This document shows positions 9,226 through 18,776 of a stretch of DNA of 64,000 nt, one piece after another. The stretch comes from Pelagibacterium montanilacus (GTDB lineage: Bacteria > Pseudomonadota > Alphaproteobacteria > Rhizobiales > Devosiaceae), in the NCBI RefSeq assembly GCF_003992665.1, contig NZ_RZMX01000001.1:62001-126000 (forward strand). Direction: 5' to 3'. The first letter of the stretch is position 1. Every line of letters starts with the position of its first letter. A program made the position numbers and the translations under genes. The notes under the pieces are model-generated. The model was not told the origin of the DNA. It ran no database searches and saw only the letters and a list, made by a program, of their open reading frames with translations.

Positions 9226-10172
9226 CCTGCCCTTGCCTGCTCGGCCGTCACCCGCTCCCGGAAGGCCTGCGTGGCGTCCGGATAGCGCCTCAGGACTTCG
9301 GCATAGGTCCGGCATGCTGTATCGAACTCCCCAGTCCCGTGAAGCGCGATCCCCAGCGTCAAAAGAATATCAGGCGCCCGCATGGAGGTCGGGTAGCGCT
9401 CGAAACCGGTCAACAGCAGATCGGCCGCCTCGTCATAGGCGCCGCGCTCGACCAGCGTGTGCCCCAGCCAATAGGTGGCATCGGGCGCCTGGCCGTGATC
9501 GGGATGGGCAGCGACGAACTGGCGGAACTGGTCCTCGGCAAAGGCCCACTCCCCGCGCACCACGGCATCGTAAGCCGCCTGGTACTGGGCCGCGGCATCG
9601 GCGTCGGGCGCTTCTGCGTCTACGGGGTCGAACGAGAGGTCCAGCGGATCGGAGGGCGCTGTTGTGCCCAACGGCCCTTCGGGTGCGCCCAGCACCACGC
9701 CATCCTCGCCAAAGACATCGCTGGCATAGAGCTCGTCCTCCGAGCCGATCTGGGCTTCCCCAATCAAATCCTCGTCACCCGACAGAACATTGGCGCCTTG
9801 GATCGAAGCATCCGATTCGGGCTGGGTTTCCGGCGGCAACACTTCGGTCGGCGTCACGCCGCCGGATTGGGTTGCCGCCTCAGTTTCCCCCAGGCCACCA
9901 TCCTCCAGTTGCTGGAACCGGAACTCGTTGTCTTCCTGGATGCGCTCGAGCAGGGTCTGAAGCTGCGTCATCTGGAACTGGAGGCCCTCGAGCTGGCCGG
10001 AAAAGACCCGCACCTGCTCTTCGAGCCGATCGATCCTGACCTGCATGGCAGCCGGGTCATTGACCTGACTGAATGCCGGCGCCCCGCCCGAAAGGAACAG
10101 GGTGGCGGCGAATGTCGCGAGCAGTGCGGACTTGCGCAACACCCCCGGCTTTCCCTTTGAGATTGCTGGCAC
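9219..10172 (-). CDS. cpoB: Cell division coordinator CpoB (YbgF), Tol-Pal associated
   Basis: A periplasmic protein that links the Tol-Pal system with peptidoglycan synthesis during constriction. The start was set at the GTG at 10172 because AGGAGG precedes it by 6 nt. A signal peptide follows (ATFAATLFLSGGAPAFSQ). Next is a coiled-coil trimerisation segment (AMQVRIDRLEEQVRVFSGQL), then an acidic low-complexity linker, then C-terminal TPR repeats beginning at AAQYQAAYDAVVRGEW. At 317 residues it is typical for alphaproteobacteria. It is preceded by pal and its stop overlaps the tilS start. Confidence 0.92.
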   Translation of the reverse strand: MPAISKGKPGVLRKSALLATFAATLFLSGGAPAFSQVNDPAAMQVRIDRLEEQVRVFSGQLEGLQFQMTQLQTLLERIQEDNEFRFQQLEDGGLGETEAATQSGGVTPTEVLPPETQPESDASIQGANVLSGDEDLIGEAQIGSEDELYASDVFGEDGVVLGAPEGPLGTTAPSDPLDLSFDPVDAEAPDADAAAQYQAAYDAVVRGEWAFAEDQFRQFVAAHPDHGQAPDATYWLGHTLVERGAYDEAADLLLTGFERYPTSMRAPDILLTLGIALHGTGEFDTACRTYAEVLRRYPDATQAFRERVTAEQARAGC

Positions 10173-10248
10173 GCTTTGCCTCCTGATTTGGTATCCGCTG
10201 GCCGGTCCGGCGCACGGAATCGATACGTCGCATACCGGCAGATATTGG

Positions 10249-10288
10249 CAAAAAAGAAGCGCCGGAACCATATACGCGGTCCCGGCGC
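10249..10288 (-). terminator. Intrinsic terminator after pal
   Basis: GCGCCGG-x-ACC / GGT-x-CCGGCGC stem followed on the minus strand by a ten-base T-rich run. It falls between pal and cpoB, so cpoB-tilS may also need its own promoter. Confidence 0.8.
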
Positions 10289-10319
10289 CTTGCCTCCAGA
10301 TATCAGATGCTTTCGCGCC

Positions 10320-10814
10320 TCAGTTTGTCAGTACTGTGACCGCGCGACGGTTCTGGGACCAGCATGAGATATCATTGCATACGGCCACCGGCCGTTCCTT
10401 GCCATAAGACACCGTGGAAATGCGATCCGAGGGAATGCCGCGGCTGGCGAGGTAGTTGACGACCGCGCTGGCGCGACGGGCGCCAAGGGCGATGTTGTAT
10501 TCGCGCGTCCCGCGCTCGTCGGCGTGGCCTTCGATCACGATACGGTACTGGGCATAGCGCTGCAGCCACTGGGACTGGGCATCGAGCGTAGCCTGCGCAT
10601 CGGAGGTGAGAACCGAGGAGTCGGTCTCAAAGAACACACGGTCACCAACCGAGACGAGAAACTCCTGCTGGCTACCCGGAGAGCCACCGCCCTCACCCGG
10701 CCCGAGATTGCCGACACCGGTGGTCGGGGTGCGCGCGCACGCAGCCACGGCAACCAGCAAAAACACCATAAGGAAGCCTTTGCCAAGGCGAAGAAGAGGC
10801 ATGGTCGAACCCAT
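10320..10814 (-). CDS. pal: Peptidoglycan-associated lipoprotein Pal
   Basis: An outer-membrane lipoprotein that binds peptidoglycan and TolB. It is 164 residues, with lipobox V-A-A-C and Cys26 as the lipidation site. A Gly/Ser/Thr/Pro-rich linker follows, then the OmpA-like peptidoglycan-binding domain with VFFETDSSVL, the HADERGTREYNIALGARRA segment (which holds the diaminopimelate-contact Asp and Arg) and YGKERPV. The order tolB-pal-cpoB is the usual one. A weak GGAG lies 12 nt before the ATG; the second Met (residue 5) is an alternative start. Confidence 0.96.
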   Translation of the reverse strand: MGSTMPLLRLGKGFLMVFLLVAVAACARTPTTGVGNLGPGEGGGSPGSQQEFLVSVGDRVFFETDSSVLTSDAQATLDAQSQWLQRYAQYRIVIEGHADERGTREYNIALGARRASAVVNYLASRGIPSDRISTVSYGKERPVAVCNDISCWSQNRRAVTVLTN

Positions 10815-11000
10815 AGCGATTCACAGCTCCAGAACGGAAAAAATGTAGTTACCCGATTTACACCGCGTTATCTTAATGCCCGGTACGGAAGCATGGTTAA
10901 TTCGCTCTTAATCGGGCACAAATGCGGCATGGGGCCGGATTGAGCAGCGTCCCGTTCAGGGACACCGCCGAGTGTTGCAGCTATGCAATCGAGCCGCCTG

Positions 11001-11098
11001 GAGTTCCTGTTCTGATTGAATCGGAACAGGAACTCTAGTTTTTGATTTGTCGCGTTTGTGAACCGGAAGAGTGTTTCCATTTTTCCTGGAAACACTCT
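11001..11098. repeat. Dispersed twin-palindrome repeat, copy A
   Basis: Two inverted repeats joined by a short spacer: GAGTTCCTGTTC/GAACAGGAACTC (11001-11034) and AGAGTGTTTCCA/TGGAAACACTCT (11068-11098), with TTTGATTTGTCGCGTTT between them. The same unit recurs near 18.7, 52.5 and 58.7 kb. The tolB stop codon lies within the right palindrome, so the element may serve as its transcript end. Confidence 0.9.
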
Positions 11099-12413
11099 AG
11101 CTCAGCAAGGGTGACCATGCGGGGTCCGAGGCGAACCCTTCGGTGGGCACCTGGCTCTCGTTCCGGCCCCAGATATCCATAGCATAGAGCCTGGGCCCGT
11201 CATTGCCGCCCGGATCGCGGAAGAACATGAGCACCCGGCCATTCGGCGCCCAGGTCGGGCCTTCGGCGTGGTAGCTGGTCGCGAGAATGCGTTCCCCCGA
11301 CCCGTCGGGCTGCATGGTGCCGATCGAGAACTGCCCGCCCGACATACGGGTGAACGCGATCAGGTCGCCCTTGGGTGACCAGACCGGCGTGGAATAGGAC
11401 CCATCCCCGAAGGAAATCCGCTCTGCTCCGCCCCCATTGGCGGCCATCACGTAAATCTGCGGCCGCCCGCCGCGATCGGATTCGAAAACGATCCGGGACC
11501 CGTCCGGCGAATAGGAGGGCGAGGTATCGATTGCCGCTCCCGAGGTGAGTGCGAAAGGCTGAGAGGCACCTAGGTCGAGTGCGTAAAGATTGGTCGCCGC
11601 ACCCTGGGTAACCGAGAACACCAGACGGCGCCCGTCAGGCGAAAACCGGGGCGCAAAGCTCATCTGGCCGAAACGGCCGAGCGCCTGACTCTGGCCAGAG
11701 CCCATGTTGAGCAGGTAGATGCCCGAGCTATTGGGCCCATCAAGGGTCATATAGGCGATAGTCTGTCCATCCGGCGACAGCCGTGGCGTGATCGCCGGCA
11801 TCCGCCCGTCGGTGAGGTAACTGTTGTTGGCCCCGTCCTGATCCATGACCGCGACACGCTTGATCCGGTTGGCCTTGGGACCGCTTTCGGCGATATAGAC
11901 CACGCGTGAATCAAAATAGCCGTCTTCACCGGTGAGCCCTGAATAGATTGCGTCCGATGCGATGTGGGCGATGCGGCGCCAGCTGTTGGCGTCGGTGCCA
12001 TAGGATTTGCCGGTGACCTGTTCCCCGGCCGTCGTATCCCAGAGCCGCAGACTGGACTGGATCTGCCCGCCGGCCCGGTCGGCCTCACCCATCACGACCG
12101 CGTCGGCGCCCGTGCCGCGCCAGGACGCGAACTCCGGCGTGGCGTTGGGAGCACCCACTTGCTGAGGATAGCTAGAGGGCTCTACGAGACGGAACAGGCC
12201 CGACCGGGTCAGGTTGTTGCGCACGATCTGCGCGACTTCGGCGCCGAATGTGGGATCGCTCGAGGCGAAATCAGGAACGGCAATGGGCAATGGCGTGAAA
12301 TTGCCCCCTGTCACAGTGATCTGGACAAGCGCCGAGGCCGGGCCGCCCGCGGCCAGCACGGCCGCGCCCGACAGCCCTAGCCGCAACGCAGTCCTGCGAT
12401 TTATTACGCTCAT
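11097..12413 (-). CDS. tolB: Tol-Pal system beta-propeller protein TolB
   Basis: A periplasmic partner of Pal. It is 438 residues from the ATG at 12413, which has AAGGAG upstream. A twin-arginine-like or Sec signal peptide (MSVINRRTALRLGLSGAAVL) comes first, then the N-terminal domain (ITVTGGNFTPLPIAVPDF). A six-bladed propeller follows, recognisable from repeated SPDG units such as PRLSPDGQTIAY, PRFSPDGRRLVF and PSYSPDGSRIVFESDRGG. It has 170 bp to tolA. The stop codon is embedded in repeat copy A. Confidence 0.96.
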   Translation of the reverse strand: MSVINRRTALRLGLSGAAVLAAGGPASALVQITVTGGNFTPLPIAVPDFASSDPTFGAEVAQIVRNNLTRSGLFRLVEPSSYPQQVGAPNATPEFASWRGTGADAVVMGEADRAGGQIQSSLRLWDTTAGEQVTGKSYGTDANSWRRIAHIASDAIYSGLTGEDGYFDSRVVYIAESGPKANRIKRVAVMDQDGANNSYLTDGRMPAITPRLSPDGQTIAYMTLDGPNSSGIYLLNMGSGQSQALGRFGQMSFAPRFSPDGRRLVFSVTQGAATNLYALDLGASQPFALTSGAAIDTSPSYSPDGSRIVFESDRGGRPQIYVMAANGGGAERISFGDGSYSTPVWSPKGDLIAFTRMSGGQFSIGTMQPDGSGERILATSYHAEGPTWAPNGRVLMFFRDPGGNDGPRLYAMDIWGRNESQVPTEGFASDPAWSPLLS

Positions 12414-12583
12414 CTTCTCAAATTCTCCTTGTCCTCGGACCCGTTTCAGGCGCCCACTTTCCGCCAAGTAATTCGGCGGCGGATGAGTTGCACCCCATAG
12501 TTGCCAATCGTGACCGAATATCGTTCGCCATCGGCTTTATCTCGATCTATTGCAGACAAGACACAGAACGATGGCCGCATCGA

Positions 12584-13705
12584 CTAGAGATCGCGTGGAT
12601 CGAAAGTCACGTCGACCTGTTGCCAGCTCTCGAACTTGTCGGCAGGAAGTATGGTGTAGGGTGCGCATTGCTGCACCGCCCGCTGGGCGGCCAGCGCCGT
12701 GGTGCGCACCAGATCGTCGGTCATCGCAGAGCGGATTTCGGGCGCGCCCGCGAGCGAACCGTCCCTGTTGAACGTCACCAGCAAACGAACCGTCAGCCCC
12801 GGCGTCGTCATGGCCGCGATCGGGGGGCTCCAGCAGCGTCGCATTGCCGCGGCCAGAGCCGCCTGCTCAGACTGGCTCAGCGAAGCGGACTGGCCGGTCG
12901 GGCGGCCGAGTGCCTCTTCCCCGCCCTGCCCGGTGGTCGCACCGCGCGACGTTTCCTGGTTGATGATGTCCTCTATCCGATCAGCGCGTTCCTGAGACTC
13001 CGCCGTCTGCGTCTCCCGCTGGCGTTGTGCTTCGGCCTGCCGTTCCTCTTCGCGCCGACGCTCTTCGGCTTCGCGCTCCTGCTGCTCGCGCTGCTGGGCT
13101 TCGGCCACGCGCTGCTGCTCCTGGCGGCGCGCGAATTCCTCACGCAACCGCTCCACATCGGCCGTCACCGGCGGGGGTGGCACGAAGGTTTCCTGGGGCA
13201 CTTCGGGCTCGGGTTCGACAGCCAGTTCCGGCTCGAGCTCGGGCTGCACTTCTGGCTCGGGAGCAGGCTCTGGCTCCGGGGCAGGCTCTGGCTCGGGCGC
13301 AGGTGCGGGTTCGGGCTGTGGCGGCGACGGGGTGGGCTCCGGCTCGGTTTCGGGCTCTGGCTCTGGCTCTGGCTCGGCTTCGGGCGCAGGTGCGGTCTCG
13401 ATGCTGGGGGCAGGGGAAGGGGTGTCGGTGACTTCCGGGGTTGACTGATCTTCCTCGGTCGTTCCGGTCCGCTGGGCGGGCTGGACCTCCTGCTCGCTCT
13501 CGGCCACGGCCGGCGCGGGGGTGTCGACCACCGTGCTCTCCTCGGTCCCCATCCTGATCTGGGAGATCTCGCTGATGGGCACCAGGTCCACGGCAATCGC
13601 ATCCGGCATCACGGTCTCGAGATCGCGCGAGCCGGTGAGGTTCACCAGCCCCAAGGCGATAAGGGTCACATGACCGAACACCGATATGCTGGCGCCCAGA
13701 CGCAT
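12584..13705 (-). CDS. tolA: TolA, envelope-spanning Tol protein
   Basis: Connects TolQR in the inner membrane to TolB-Pal. It is 373 residues. One N-terminal membrane segment (about 8-25) is followed by a long Pro/Glu-rich linker (about residues 95-175, repeated [12 protein letters not shown] units), then a Glu/Arg/Gln coiled coil ([20 protein letters not shown]), then the C-terminal domain ([10 protein letters not shown]...[13 protein letters not shown]) with the conserved Cys pair region. The linker composition replaces the Ala/Lys helix of enterobacterial TolA. It starts 4 bp after the tolR stop. Confidence 0.93.
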   Translation of the reverse strand: MRLGASISVFGHVTLIALGLVNLTGSRDLETVMPDAIAVDLVPISEISQIRMGTEESTVVDTPAPAVAESEQEVQPAQRTGTTEEDQSTPEVTDTPSPAPSIETAPAPEAEPEPEPEPETEPEPTPSPPQPEPAPAPEPEPAPEPEPAPEPEVQPELEPELAVEPEPEVPQETFVPPPPVTADVERLREEFARRQEQQRVAEAQQREQQEREAEERRREEERQAEAQRQRETQTAESQERADRIEDIINQETSRGATTGQGGEEALGRPTGQSASLSQSEQAALAAAMRRCWSPPIAAMTTPGLTVRLLVTFNRDGSLAGAPEIRSAMTDDLVRTTALAAQRAVQQCAPYTILPADKFESWQQVDVTFDPRDL

Positions 13706-13709
13706 GGCG

Positions 13710-14171
13710 TCATTCTCCGGCCGGCGACGCGCCAGCCTGCTCTGTGATCAGCCCGATCCGGCCGTACCCTGCACCCGAGAGTTCGCCCATGACCTGCATA
13801 ACCAAGCCGTAATTGGCGGTGGCATCGCCCCGCACATATATGCGCGTTTCAGTGCTCTCGGCTTCCTCGGCGACGCGGGCAACGAGTGCCTCGACACCCA
13901 CCGCATCCTCGCCGACAAAGATTGCCCCGTCAGGGGTGACCGACACGGTTATCGGCGTGCGCTGCATTTCCATTTCCTGGGCGCGGGTCTGGGGCAGATC
14001 GATCGCGACCCCCACCGTCATCATGGGCGCTGCGACCATGAACACAATGAGCAGCACCAGCACCACGTCCACGAAGGGCGTGACGTTGATTTCGCTCATC
14101 ATGGCGTTCCGGGCGCCGCGGCGCCGGCGCCCGCCGCCTCGCCCGCCCTTGCCTGCCACCGACATGCCCAT
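13710..14171 (-). CDS. tolR: TolR, ExbD-family proton-channel subunit
   Basis: A 153-residue ExbD/TolR protein. A basic Gly/Arg-rich N-terminus precedes [25 protein letters not shown], the single membrane helix that carries the essential Asp of the family (here in PFVDVVLV). A periplasmic domain follows. It works with TolQ to harvest the proton gradient for outer-membrane constriction. GGGAG precedes the ATG at 14171, and the tolQ stop shares one base with this start, so the genes are translationally linked. Confidence 0.95.
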   Translation of the reverse strand: MGMSVAGKGGRGGGRRRRGARNAMMSEINVTPFVDVVLVLLIVFMVAAPMMTVGVAIDLPQTRAQEMEMQRTPITVSVTPDGAIFVGEDAVGVEALVARVAEEAESTETRIYVRGDATANYGLVMQVMGELSGAGYGRIGLITEQAGASPAGE

Positions 14172-14884
14172 TACTTGCTCCCCCGCGCTTCGAGCTGCCG
14201 GCCGAGAATTGCGGCGAACTCGTCGGCAAAGCCCTCGAGGCGGCCGATGAGCTTGTTGGCATCACCCGAAAGCTTGTTGTAGGCGATGACCGCCGGAATG
14301 GCGGCCACAAGGCCGATCGCGGTGGCGAACAGGGCCTCGGCGATCGGACCGGCAACCACGCCAAGGCTCGCGCTCTGGGACGCGGCGATCGAGGAAAAGG
14401 CGTTCATGATGCCCCAGACTGTGCCGAACAGGCCGATGAAAGGCGCGGCACTGCCCACTGTGGCAAGGAACGACAGCCGGCGCTCGAGTTCCTCGCTCTC
14501 ACGGGCGATGGCCACGTCGAGAACCTTGTCCAGCCGCGCCTGCACGCCGATATAGGAGGCGGCGTTCTGCTCATGGCTGCGCTTCCATTCCTTCATCGCC
14601 GCGACGAACACCGATGAGAGGCCGGTCGTGGGACGTTGGGAGAGCGTCTGGTAGAGCTCTTCGAGCGACTGGCCCGACCAGAAGGTGCGCTCGAAGGCGT
14701 TCATGTCGCGACGGGTCCGCGTGAACATCAGCGATTTGTCGATGATAATCGCCCAGCACCAGATCGACGCCGCGAGCAGGCCGAGCATGACGGCCTTGAC
14801 CACGATGTCGGCCATCAGGAACAGCCCGAGCGGCGAAAAGTCTGTATGAGCCGCTGCGGTGCCCACTGCGTCCATTGCTTCCAT
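14171..14884 (-). CDS. tolQ: TolQ, MotA/TolQ/ExbB proton-channel subunit
   Basis: An inner-membrane subunit of the Tol motor. It is 237 residues from the ATG at 14884 (AGGA just upstream); a second ATG three codons later is an alternative. Three membrane helices are visible: about 20-44, one in the [20 protein letters not shown] region, and the [21 protein letters not shown] region. The last two are the conserved TolQ/ExbB pore signature. It is the first gene of the tolQRAB string, about 165 bp after ybgC. Confidence 0.95.
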   Translation of the reverse strand: MEAMDAVGTAAAHTDFSPLGLFLMADIVVKAVMLGLLAASIWCWAIIIDKSLMFTRTRRDMNAFERTFWSGQSLEELYQTLSQRPTTGLSSVFVAAMKEWKRSHEQNAASYIGVQARLDKVLDVAIARESEELERRLSFLATVGSAAPFIGLFGTVWGIMNAFSSIAASQSASLGVVAGPIAEALFATAIGLVAAIPAVIAYNKLSGDANKLIGRLEGFADEFAAILGRQLEARGSK

Positions 14885-15049
14885 TTTTCCTAGTCCCCGA
14901 ACTTGCGGAAGGCGTCCGCCCTCGACGCTGCCCGATCCGATGAGAGTCAAATTTGTCAAAAGTAGGAGACGCTCGGTTCACCTTCGCGTTGGCGCACGCG
15001 CGCTCCCTCTTGGCCACCCTTTATGGTCAATCAATGGTTAAAAAAGCGC

Positions 15050-15460
15050 TCAGAGCGCGGAAAAACGCGCGCGAAGGTCTGCAGGCAGGCGCGCAGGACG
15101 TCCCAGAAGCGTCAGGATAACCACGGTGACCCTTGCCCGGCAGATCGTGTCCCCGTCCCGGCTGATGGTCTGGGCCAGAACGAGCCTGGCGCCCGAGAGG
15201 CGCTCTACCCTGGTTTCGACGTCCAGCTTATCGTCGATCCGGGCTGCTCTGTCATAAGCTATGGTGAGCTCGCGCACCGCAAAGACCAGCCCCTGGCGCG
15301 CGAGGGCAGCGTGGTGGATGCCCTGGCTCCGCAACAGTTCAGTGCGCGCTCTCTCGAAGAACTTCAGATAGGCGGCATGATAAACATTGCCCGAAAAGTC
15401 CGTGTCTTCGAAATAGACACGCACCATAAAACGCGAGCCGTCGTCCAAAACGGGAATCAT
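15050..15460 (-). CDS. ybgC: YbgC-type acyl-CoA thioesterase of the Tol-Pal cluster
   Basis: A 136-residue hotdog-fold thioesterase. The family signature [21 protein letters not shown] contains the catalytic Asp in a DTDxxG-V-HxxY pattern. In other bacteria YbgC hydrolyses acyl-CoA or acyl-ACP and is linked with phospholipid metabolism. Its ATG overlaps the ruvB stop by 4 bp (ATGA), so it is translated from the ruv transcript. This is the conserved bridge between ruvCAB and tolQRAB. Confidence 0.93.
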   Translation of the reverse strand: MIPVLDDGSRFMVRVYFEDTDFSGNVYHAAYLKFFERARTELLRSQGIHHAALARQGLVFAVRELTIAYDRAARIDDKLDVETRVERLSGARLVLAQTISRDGDTICRARVTVVILTLLGRPARLPADLRARFSAL

Positions 15461-16500
15461 TCGGACTCCCCTTCGTCCTCGAAGAGGCGGGCCTGCAATC
15501 CCGCAAAGCCCTGGGGAACGGCATACCCCATATGCTGGAAGGAATGGGCGGTCATCATCCTGCCGCGGGGCGTGCGCTGGATGAACCCCTGCTGGATCAG
15601 ATAGGGCTCGACGATTTCCTCGATTGCATCGCGGGGTTCCGACAGCGCCGCCGCGATGGTCTCGATCCCGACCGGTCCACCGCCGTAAAATTCTGCGATC
15701 GTCTTGAGATAGCGGCGATCGAGCTGATCGAGGCCACGTGCGTCCACGTCGAGCCGCAGGAGCGCACGATCGGCCACCAGTTTGTCGATCCGTGCCGCCC
15801 CTTCCACGAGCGCGAAATCGGTGACCCGGCGCAACAGGCGCCCCGCGATCCGCGGCGTGCCGCGCGAGCGGCGGGCCACTTCCATGGCCCCGTCCGGGGT
15901 CATCTCAGCGCCCATGAGCCGCGCCCCGCGCTCAACGATCTGCACCAATTCATCTGGCGTATAGAAATTGAGACGCACCGGAATGCCGAACCGGTCCCGA
16001 AGGGGGGTGGTCAGAAGCCCGGCGCGGGTGGTTGCGCCCACGAGCGTGAACTTGGCCAGATCGATCCGCACAGAGCGGGCGGCTGGGCCCTCCCCGATGA
16101 TGAGATCAAGCTGGAAATCCTCCATGGCCGGGTAGAGAATTTCCTCGACAGCGGGATTGAGCCTGTGGATCTCGTCGATGAACAGGACGTCGCGATCTTC
16201 GAGATTGGTCAGCAGCGCGGCCAGATCTCCCGCCTTGGCGATAACCGGCCCGGATGTGGCGCGAAAGCCGACACCCAGTTCGCGCGCCAGGATTTGGGCC
16301 AACGTGGTCTTGCCCAACCCCGGTGGGCCGACGAACAGGACATGATCGAGCGCCGCGTGACGCTGTTTTGCCGCCTGAATGAAAACCTGAAGATTGGCGC
16401 GTGCCGCCTCCTGGCCGATGAATTCGTCAAATCCCAGAGGGCGAAGGGAAACATCGACGCCTTCATCGCGGCCGGTTGTGGCATCGGTCAAGTCGCTCAT
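15457..16500 (-). CDS. ruvB: Holliday junction branch-migration ATPase RuvB
   Basis: A hexameric AAA+ motor that drives branch migration with RuvA. It is 347 residues from the ATG at 16500 (AAGG upstream). Walker A GPPGLGKT is at about 58-65, Walker [10 protein letters not shown] follows, then the sensor-1 GATTRAG and arginine-finger region PLRDRFG. The C-terminal winged helix includes [11 protein letters not shown] and TPRGRMMT. It lies 46 bp after ruvA and overlaps ybgC by 4 bp. Confidence 0.97.
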   Translation of the reverse strand: MSDLTDATTGRDEGVDVSLRPLGFDEFIGQEAARANLQVFIQAAKQRHAALDHVLFVGPPGLGKTTLAQILARELGVGFRATSGPVIAKAGDLAALLTNLEDRDVLFIDEIHRLNPAVEEILYPAMEDFQLDLIIGEGPAARSVRIDLAKFTLVGATTRAGLLTTPLRDRFGIPVRLNFYTPDELVQIVERGARLMGAEMTPDGAMEVARRSRGTPRIAGRLLRRVTDFALVEGAARIDKLVADRALLRLDVDARGLDQLDRRYLKTIAEFYGGGPVGIETIAAALSEPRDAIEEIVEPYLIQQGFIQRTPRGRMMTAHSFQHMGYAVPQGFAGLQARLFEDEGESE

Positions 16501-16546
16501 GATGCCTTCGCTAAGCCCCAGGCGCTGCATTTGCAAGCGCGCACCG

Positions 16547-17164
16547 TCAACTGCTCAACTCCTTGAGCCCAAGGCGGATGAGCTTTTCGGTCGACGTCTC
16601 CTGCCCCTCGCGCGCCACCACGCGGGCGACTGCAGAGGACGACTGGGACTGGCCGTATCCGAGATTGACCAGGGCCGAAACCGCATCAGCGAGATTGCTC
16701 GCTGCAATACCCTCGCCGAGCGCGTTCTGAAGACCGGCGACACCGGAGTCGATTGCGCCGTGCGCGGGCATCTTTCCCTTGAGTTCGGAGACGATCCGCT
16801 GGGCGAGCTTGGGACCGACTCCGGGCGCGCGACCCACCATAGCCTTGTCCTGAAGCGAGATCGCCGAGGAGAGATCGGACGGGGACAGCGTGGATAAAAT
16901 GCCGAGCGCCACCCTTGCGCCCACGCCCTGCACGCTCAGGAGCAGCCTGAACCAGCCCTTTTCCGAGGCGCCTGAAAATCCATAGAGCCGGATCATGTCC
17001 TCGCGCACGATCATTTCGACAAAAACAGAGGCCGGTTCGCCGGTCGCGGGCAGTACCTCAAGCGTACGCGTGGAACAAAACACTTCGTAACAGACCCCGC
17101 CCACATCGATGAGCGCGTGATCCTCTCCCACCGTCTCCAGCAGGCCCTTGAGTTTGCCGATCAT
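16547..17164 (-). CDS. ruvA: Holliday junction DNA-binding protein RuvA
   Basis: Binds the four-way junction as a tetramer and loads RuvB. It is 205 residues starting [10 protein letters not shown]. Domain I contains [10 protein letters not shown]. The two helix-hairpin-helix motifs lie around [16 protein letters not shown] and [18 protein letters not shown]. Domain III ([15 protein letters not shown]) contacts RuvB. The start ATG overlaps the ruvC stop by 4 bp. Longer in-frame extension is only antisense or out-of-frame ruvC. Confidence 0.96.
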   Translation of the reverse strand: MIGKLKGLLETVGEDHALIDVGGVCYEVFCSTRTLEVLPATGEPASVFVEMIVREDMIRLYGFSGASEKGWFRLLLSVQGVGARVALGILSTLSPSDLSSAISLQDKAMVGRAPGVGPKLAQRIVSELKGKMPAHGAIDSGVAGLQNALGEGIAASNLADAVSALVNLGYGQSQSSSAVARVVAREGQETSTEKLIRLGLKELSS

Positions 17165-17664
17165 GCCGAGACAGCCAGTTTGCGATGCTGACGGTGATGG
17201 GCGTGGCAGATGGCGATCGCCAGCGCATCGGCGGCATCGCTCGACGTGAACCGCGCCGAGGGCAGCAGCGTGCGCACCATCAACTCGATCTGCTTTTTGT
17301 CCGCGTGGCCTGTCCCGACCACAGATTTCTTGACCAGATTGGCCGAGTACTCGCCAACATCGAGCCCCATGGCCGCAGGCGTCATCACGGCGATGCCCCT
17401 TGCCTGCCCGAGCAAAAGCGCCGAGCGCGGCCCGGCATTGACGAAGGTTTCTTCCACTGCGGCTTCCTCGGGCCGATACTCGCTCACCAGCGCTTCGAGC
17501 CCCTCGTGCAGATGGACCAGCCGGATGGCAAGGGCATCTTCGACCGGCGGGGTCAGAACCCCGCACGCAACGAAGGTGAGCCTGTTGCCCCGACTTTCGA
17601 TGACTCCCCAGCCGGTCCTCCGGAGCCCGGGATCGATCCCCATGATTCGCACACTATCCACCAT
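17161..17664 (-). CDS. ruvC: Crossover junction endodeoxyribonuclease RuvC
   Basis: Resolves Holliday junctions by paired nicks. It is 167 residues. The RNase H-like active site shows Asp11 in GIDPGL, Glu in VEETF, and the C-terminal Asp residues in SSDAADALAIA. The KKSVVGTGHADKKQ segment is also typical. The start at 17664 gives the normal family length; upstream codons run into the intergenic region. It is the first gene of a ruvC-ruvA-ruvB-ybgC operon, divergent from the diguanylate cyclase gene. Confidence 0.96.
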   Translation of the reverse strand: MVDSVRIMGIDPGLRRTGWGVIESRGNRLTFVACGVLTPPVEDALAIRLVHLHEGLEALVSEYRPEEAAVEETFVNAGPRSALLLGQARGIAVMTPAAMGLDVGEYSANLVKKSVVGTGHADKKQIELMVRTLLPSARFTSSDAADALAIAICHAHHRQHRKLAVSA

Positions 17665-17813
17665 GATCCCAACTGTAATGCAGTGATGGGAACCTACCAA
17701 CAGCAAAGTGAACAAACAGGAAACACAGCGTTGGACGAACCGGCAGGGCAAACCCCTGGGGAAAACTCTCCGGAAAATCTCCGGTTGTCCGGCATTTCCA
17801 CCCGAGGAGAAAC

Positions 17814-18656
17814 GTGTCGTTCAGGATTGGCCCGCTAAGATCCAGGTTCGCCCAGGCCTCAGGACACTATATGCTCGGCATCCCAGACCTTCCCGTCAAG
17901 ATCTGGCGGAAGATCGCAGCACGGACCGCTTCGCTCACGATTGCGAGCGTATGCCTGTCGGTCGTCGGGAGCCACGCGATGCTGAACGGGCTGTCTGCCG
18001 GCCTGGGCAATGTCGGGCTTATCGCGTCCATCGCCATCCCCATAGGTCTCGCCAGCCCACTGATCTTGATGATGACGATCAAATACTTCGAACTGGAGAT
18101 CGCCTACGAACGGCTTGCCGCCACCGCTCAGCTCGATTCACTGACCGGCAGCCTCAACCACGGCGCCTTTGCGGAACAGGTCGCCGGTCACCTCGAACAG
18201 GCCGGCGCGGAAGCCACAGGCGCCCTGCTCGTCGTGGATGCCGATCACTTCAAGTCGATCAACGACCAGTTCGGCCATGCCAGCGGAGACAAGGCCCTCA
18301 CGCGGATCGCCGGAGTGATCGCCGGCGCCGTGCGGCCGGGAACCGACCTTGTGGGCCGGCTCGGCGGCGAAGAATTCGGTGTATTTCTGCCCCATACGAG
18401 CCCGCAGCAAGCAAGCGCGGTTGCCGAAGCAATCAGACTTTCGGTCGAACAGGTGGCGTTCGAGGTTGACGGGCGCAAATGCCCTCTCTCGATCAGCATC
18501 GGCGGCACGACCTATTGGGGTCCGGCCCGGTTCGAGGAGTTGTTCCGGCGCGCCGATGCCAAGCTCTACGAGGCCAAGCATGCGGGCCGCAACTTGGTCG
18601 CCATGGAAACCCCGCAGAGAACGGTCCAGCCGCTTCGTCTCATCCGGACGGTGTAA
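17814..18656 (+). CDS. Membrane-bound diguanylate cyclase (GGDEF domain)
   Basis: Makes the second messenger c-di-GMP from two GTP. It is 280 residues from a GTG at 17814 that has GAGGAG upstream. Two membrane helices lie at roughly 40-90, joined by a very short loop, so no large sensor domain is present. The GGDEF domain starts at LDSLTGSLNHGAF, and the active site is RLGGEEFGVF. The product-inhibition RxxD motif reads PGTD at the expected place, so feedback control is probably lost. It lies between ruvC and yebC, divergent and convergent respectively, so it is monocistronic. Confidence 0.9.
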   Translation: MSFRIGPLRSRFAQASGHYMLGIPDLPVKIWRKIAARTASLTIASVCLSVVGSHAMLNGLSAGLGNVGLIASIAIPIGLASPLILMMTIKYFELEIAYERLAATAQLDSLTGSLNHGAFAEQVAGHLEQAGAEATGALLVVDADHFKSINDQFGHASGDKALTRIAGVIAGAVRPGTDLVGRLGGEEFGVFLPHTSPQQASAVAEAIRLSVEQVAFEVDGRKCPLSISIGGTTYWGPARFEELFRRADAKLYEAKHAGRNLVAMETPQRTVQPLRLIRTV

Positions 18657-18675
18657 GAAGACGCCAGCCTGCGAG

Positions 18676-18776
18676 AGCGCGTCCCAGCAAAAAGTGGAAA
18701 CATCCTTCCGGTTAGCAAATATGGGAAACCAAAGGCACAGAGTTCCCGTTCTCAGCCAGTCAGAACAGGAACTGCT
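18676..18776. repeat. Dispersed twin-palindrome repeat, copy B (degenerate, reverse orientation)
   Basis: This contains recognisable but decayed halves of the repeat: GTGGAAACATCCTTCCGG on the left and AGTTCCCGTTCTCAGCC...AGAACAGGAACT on the right. Order is reversed relative to copies A and D. It fills the space between the convergent diguanylate cyclase and yebC genes and ends at the yebC stop codon. Confidence 0.7.

Noticed and set aside
13200-13440. Tandem repeat array
   Set aside because: The repetitive GGCTCG/GGCTCC pattern encodes the Pro-Glu linker of TolA and is explained by coding.
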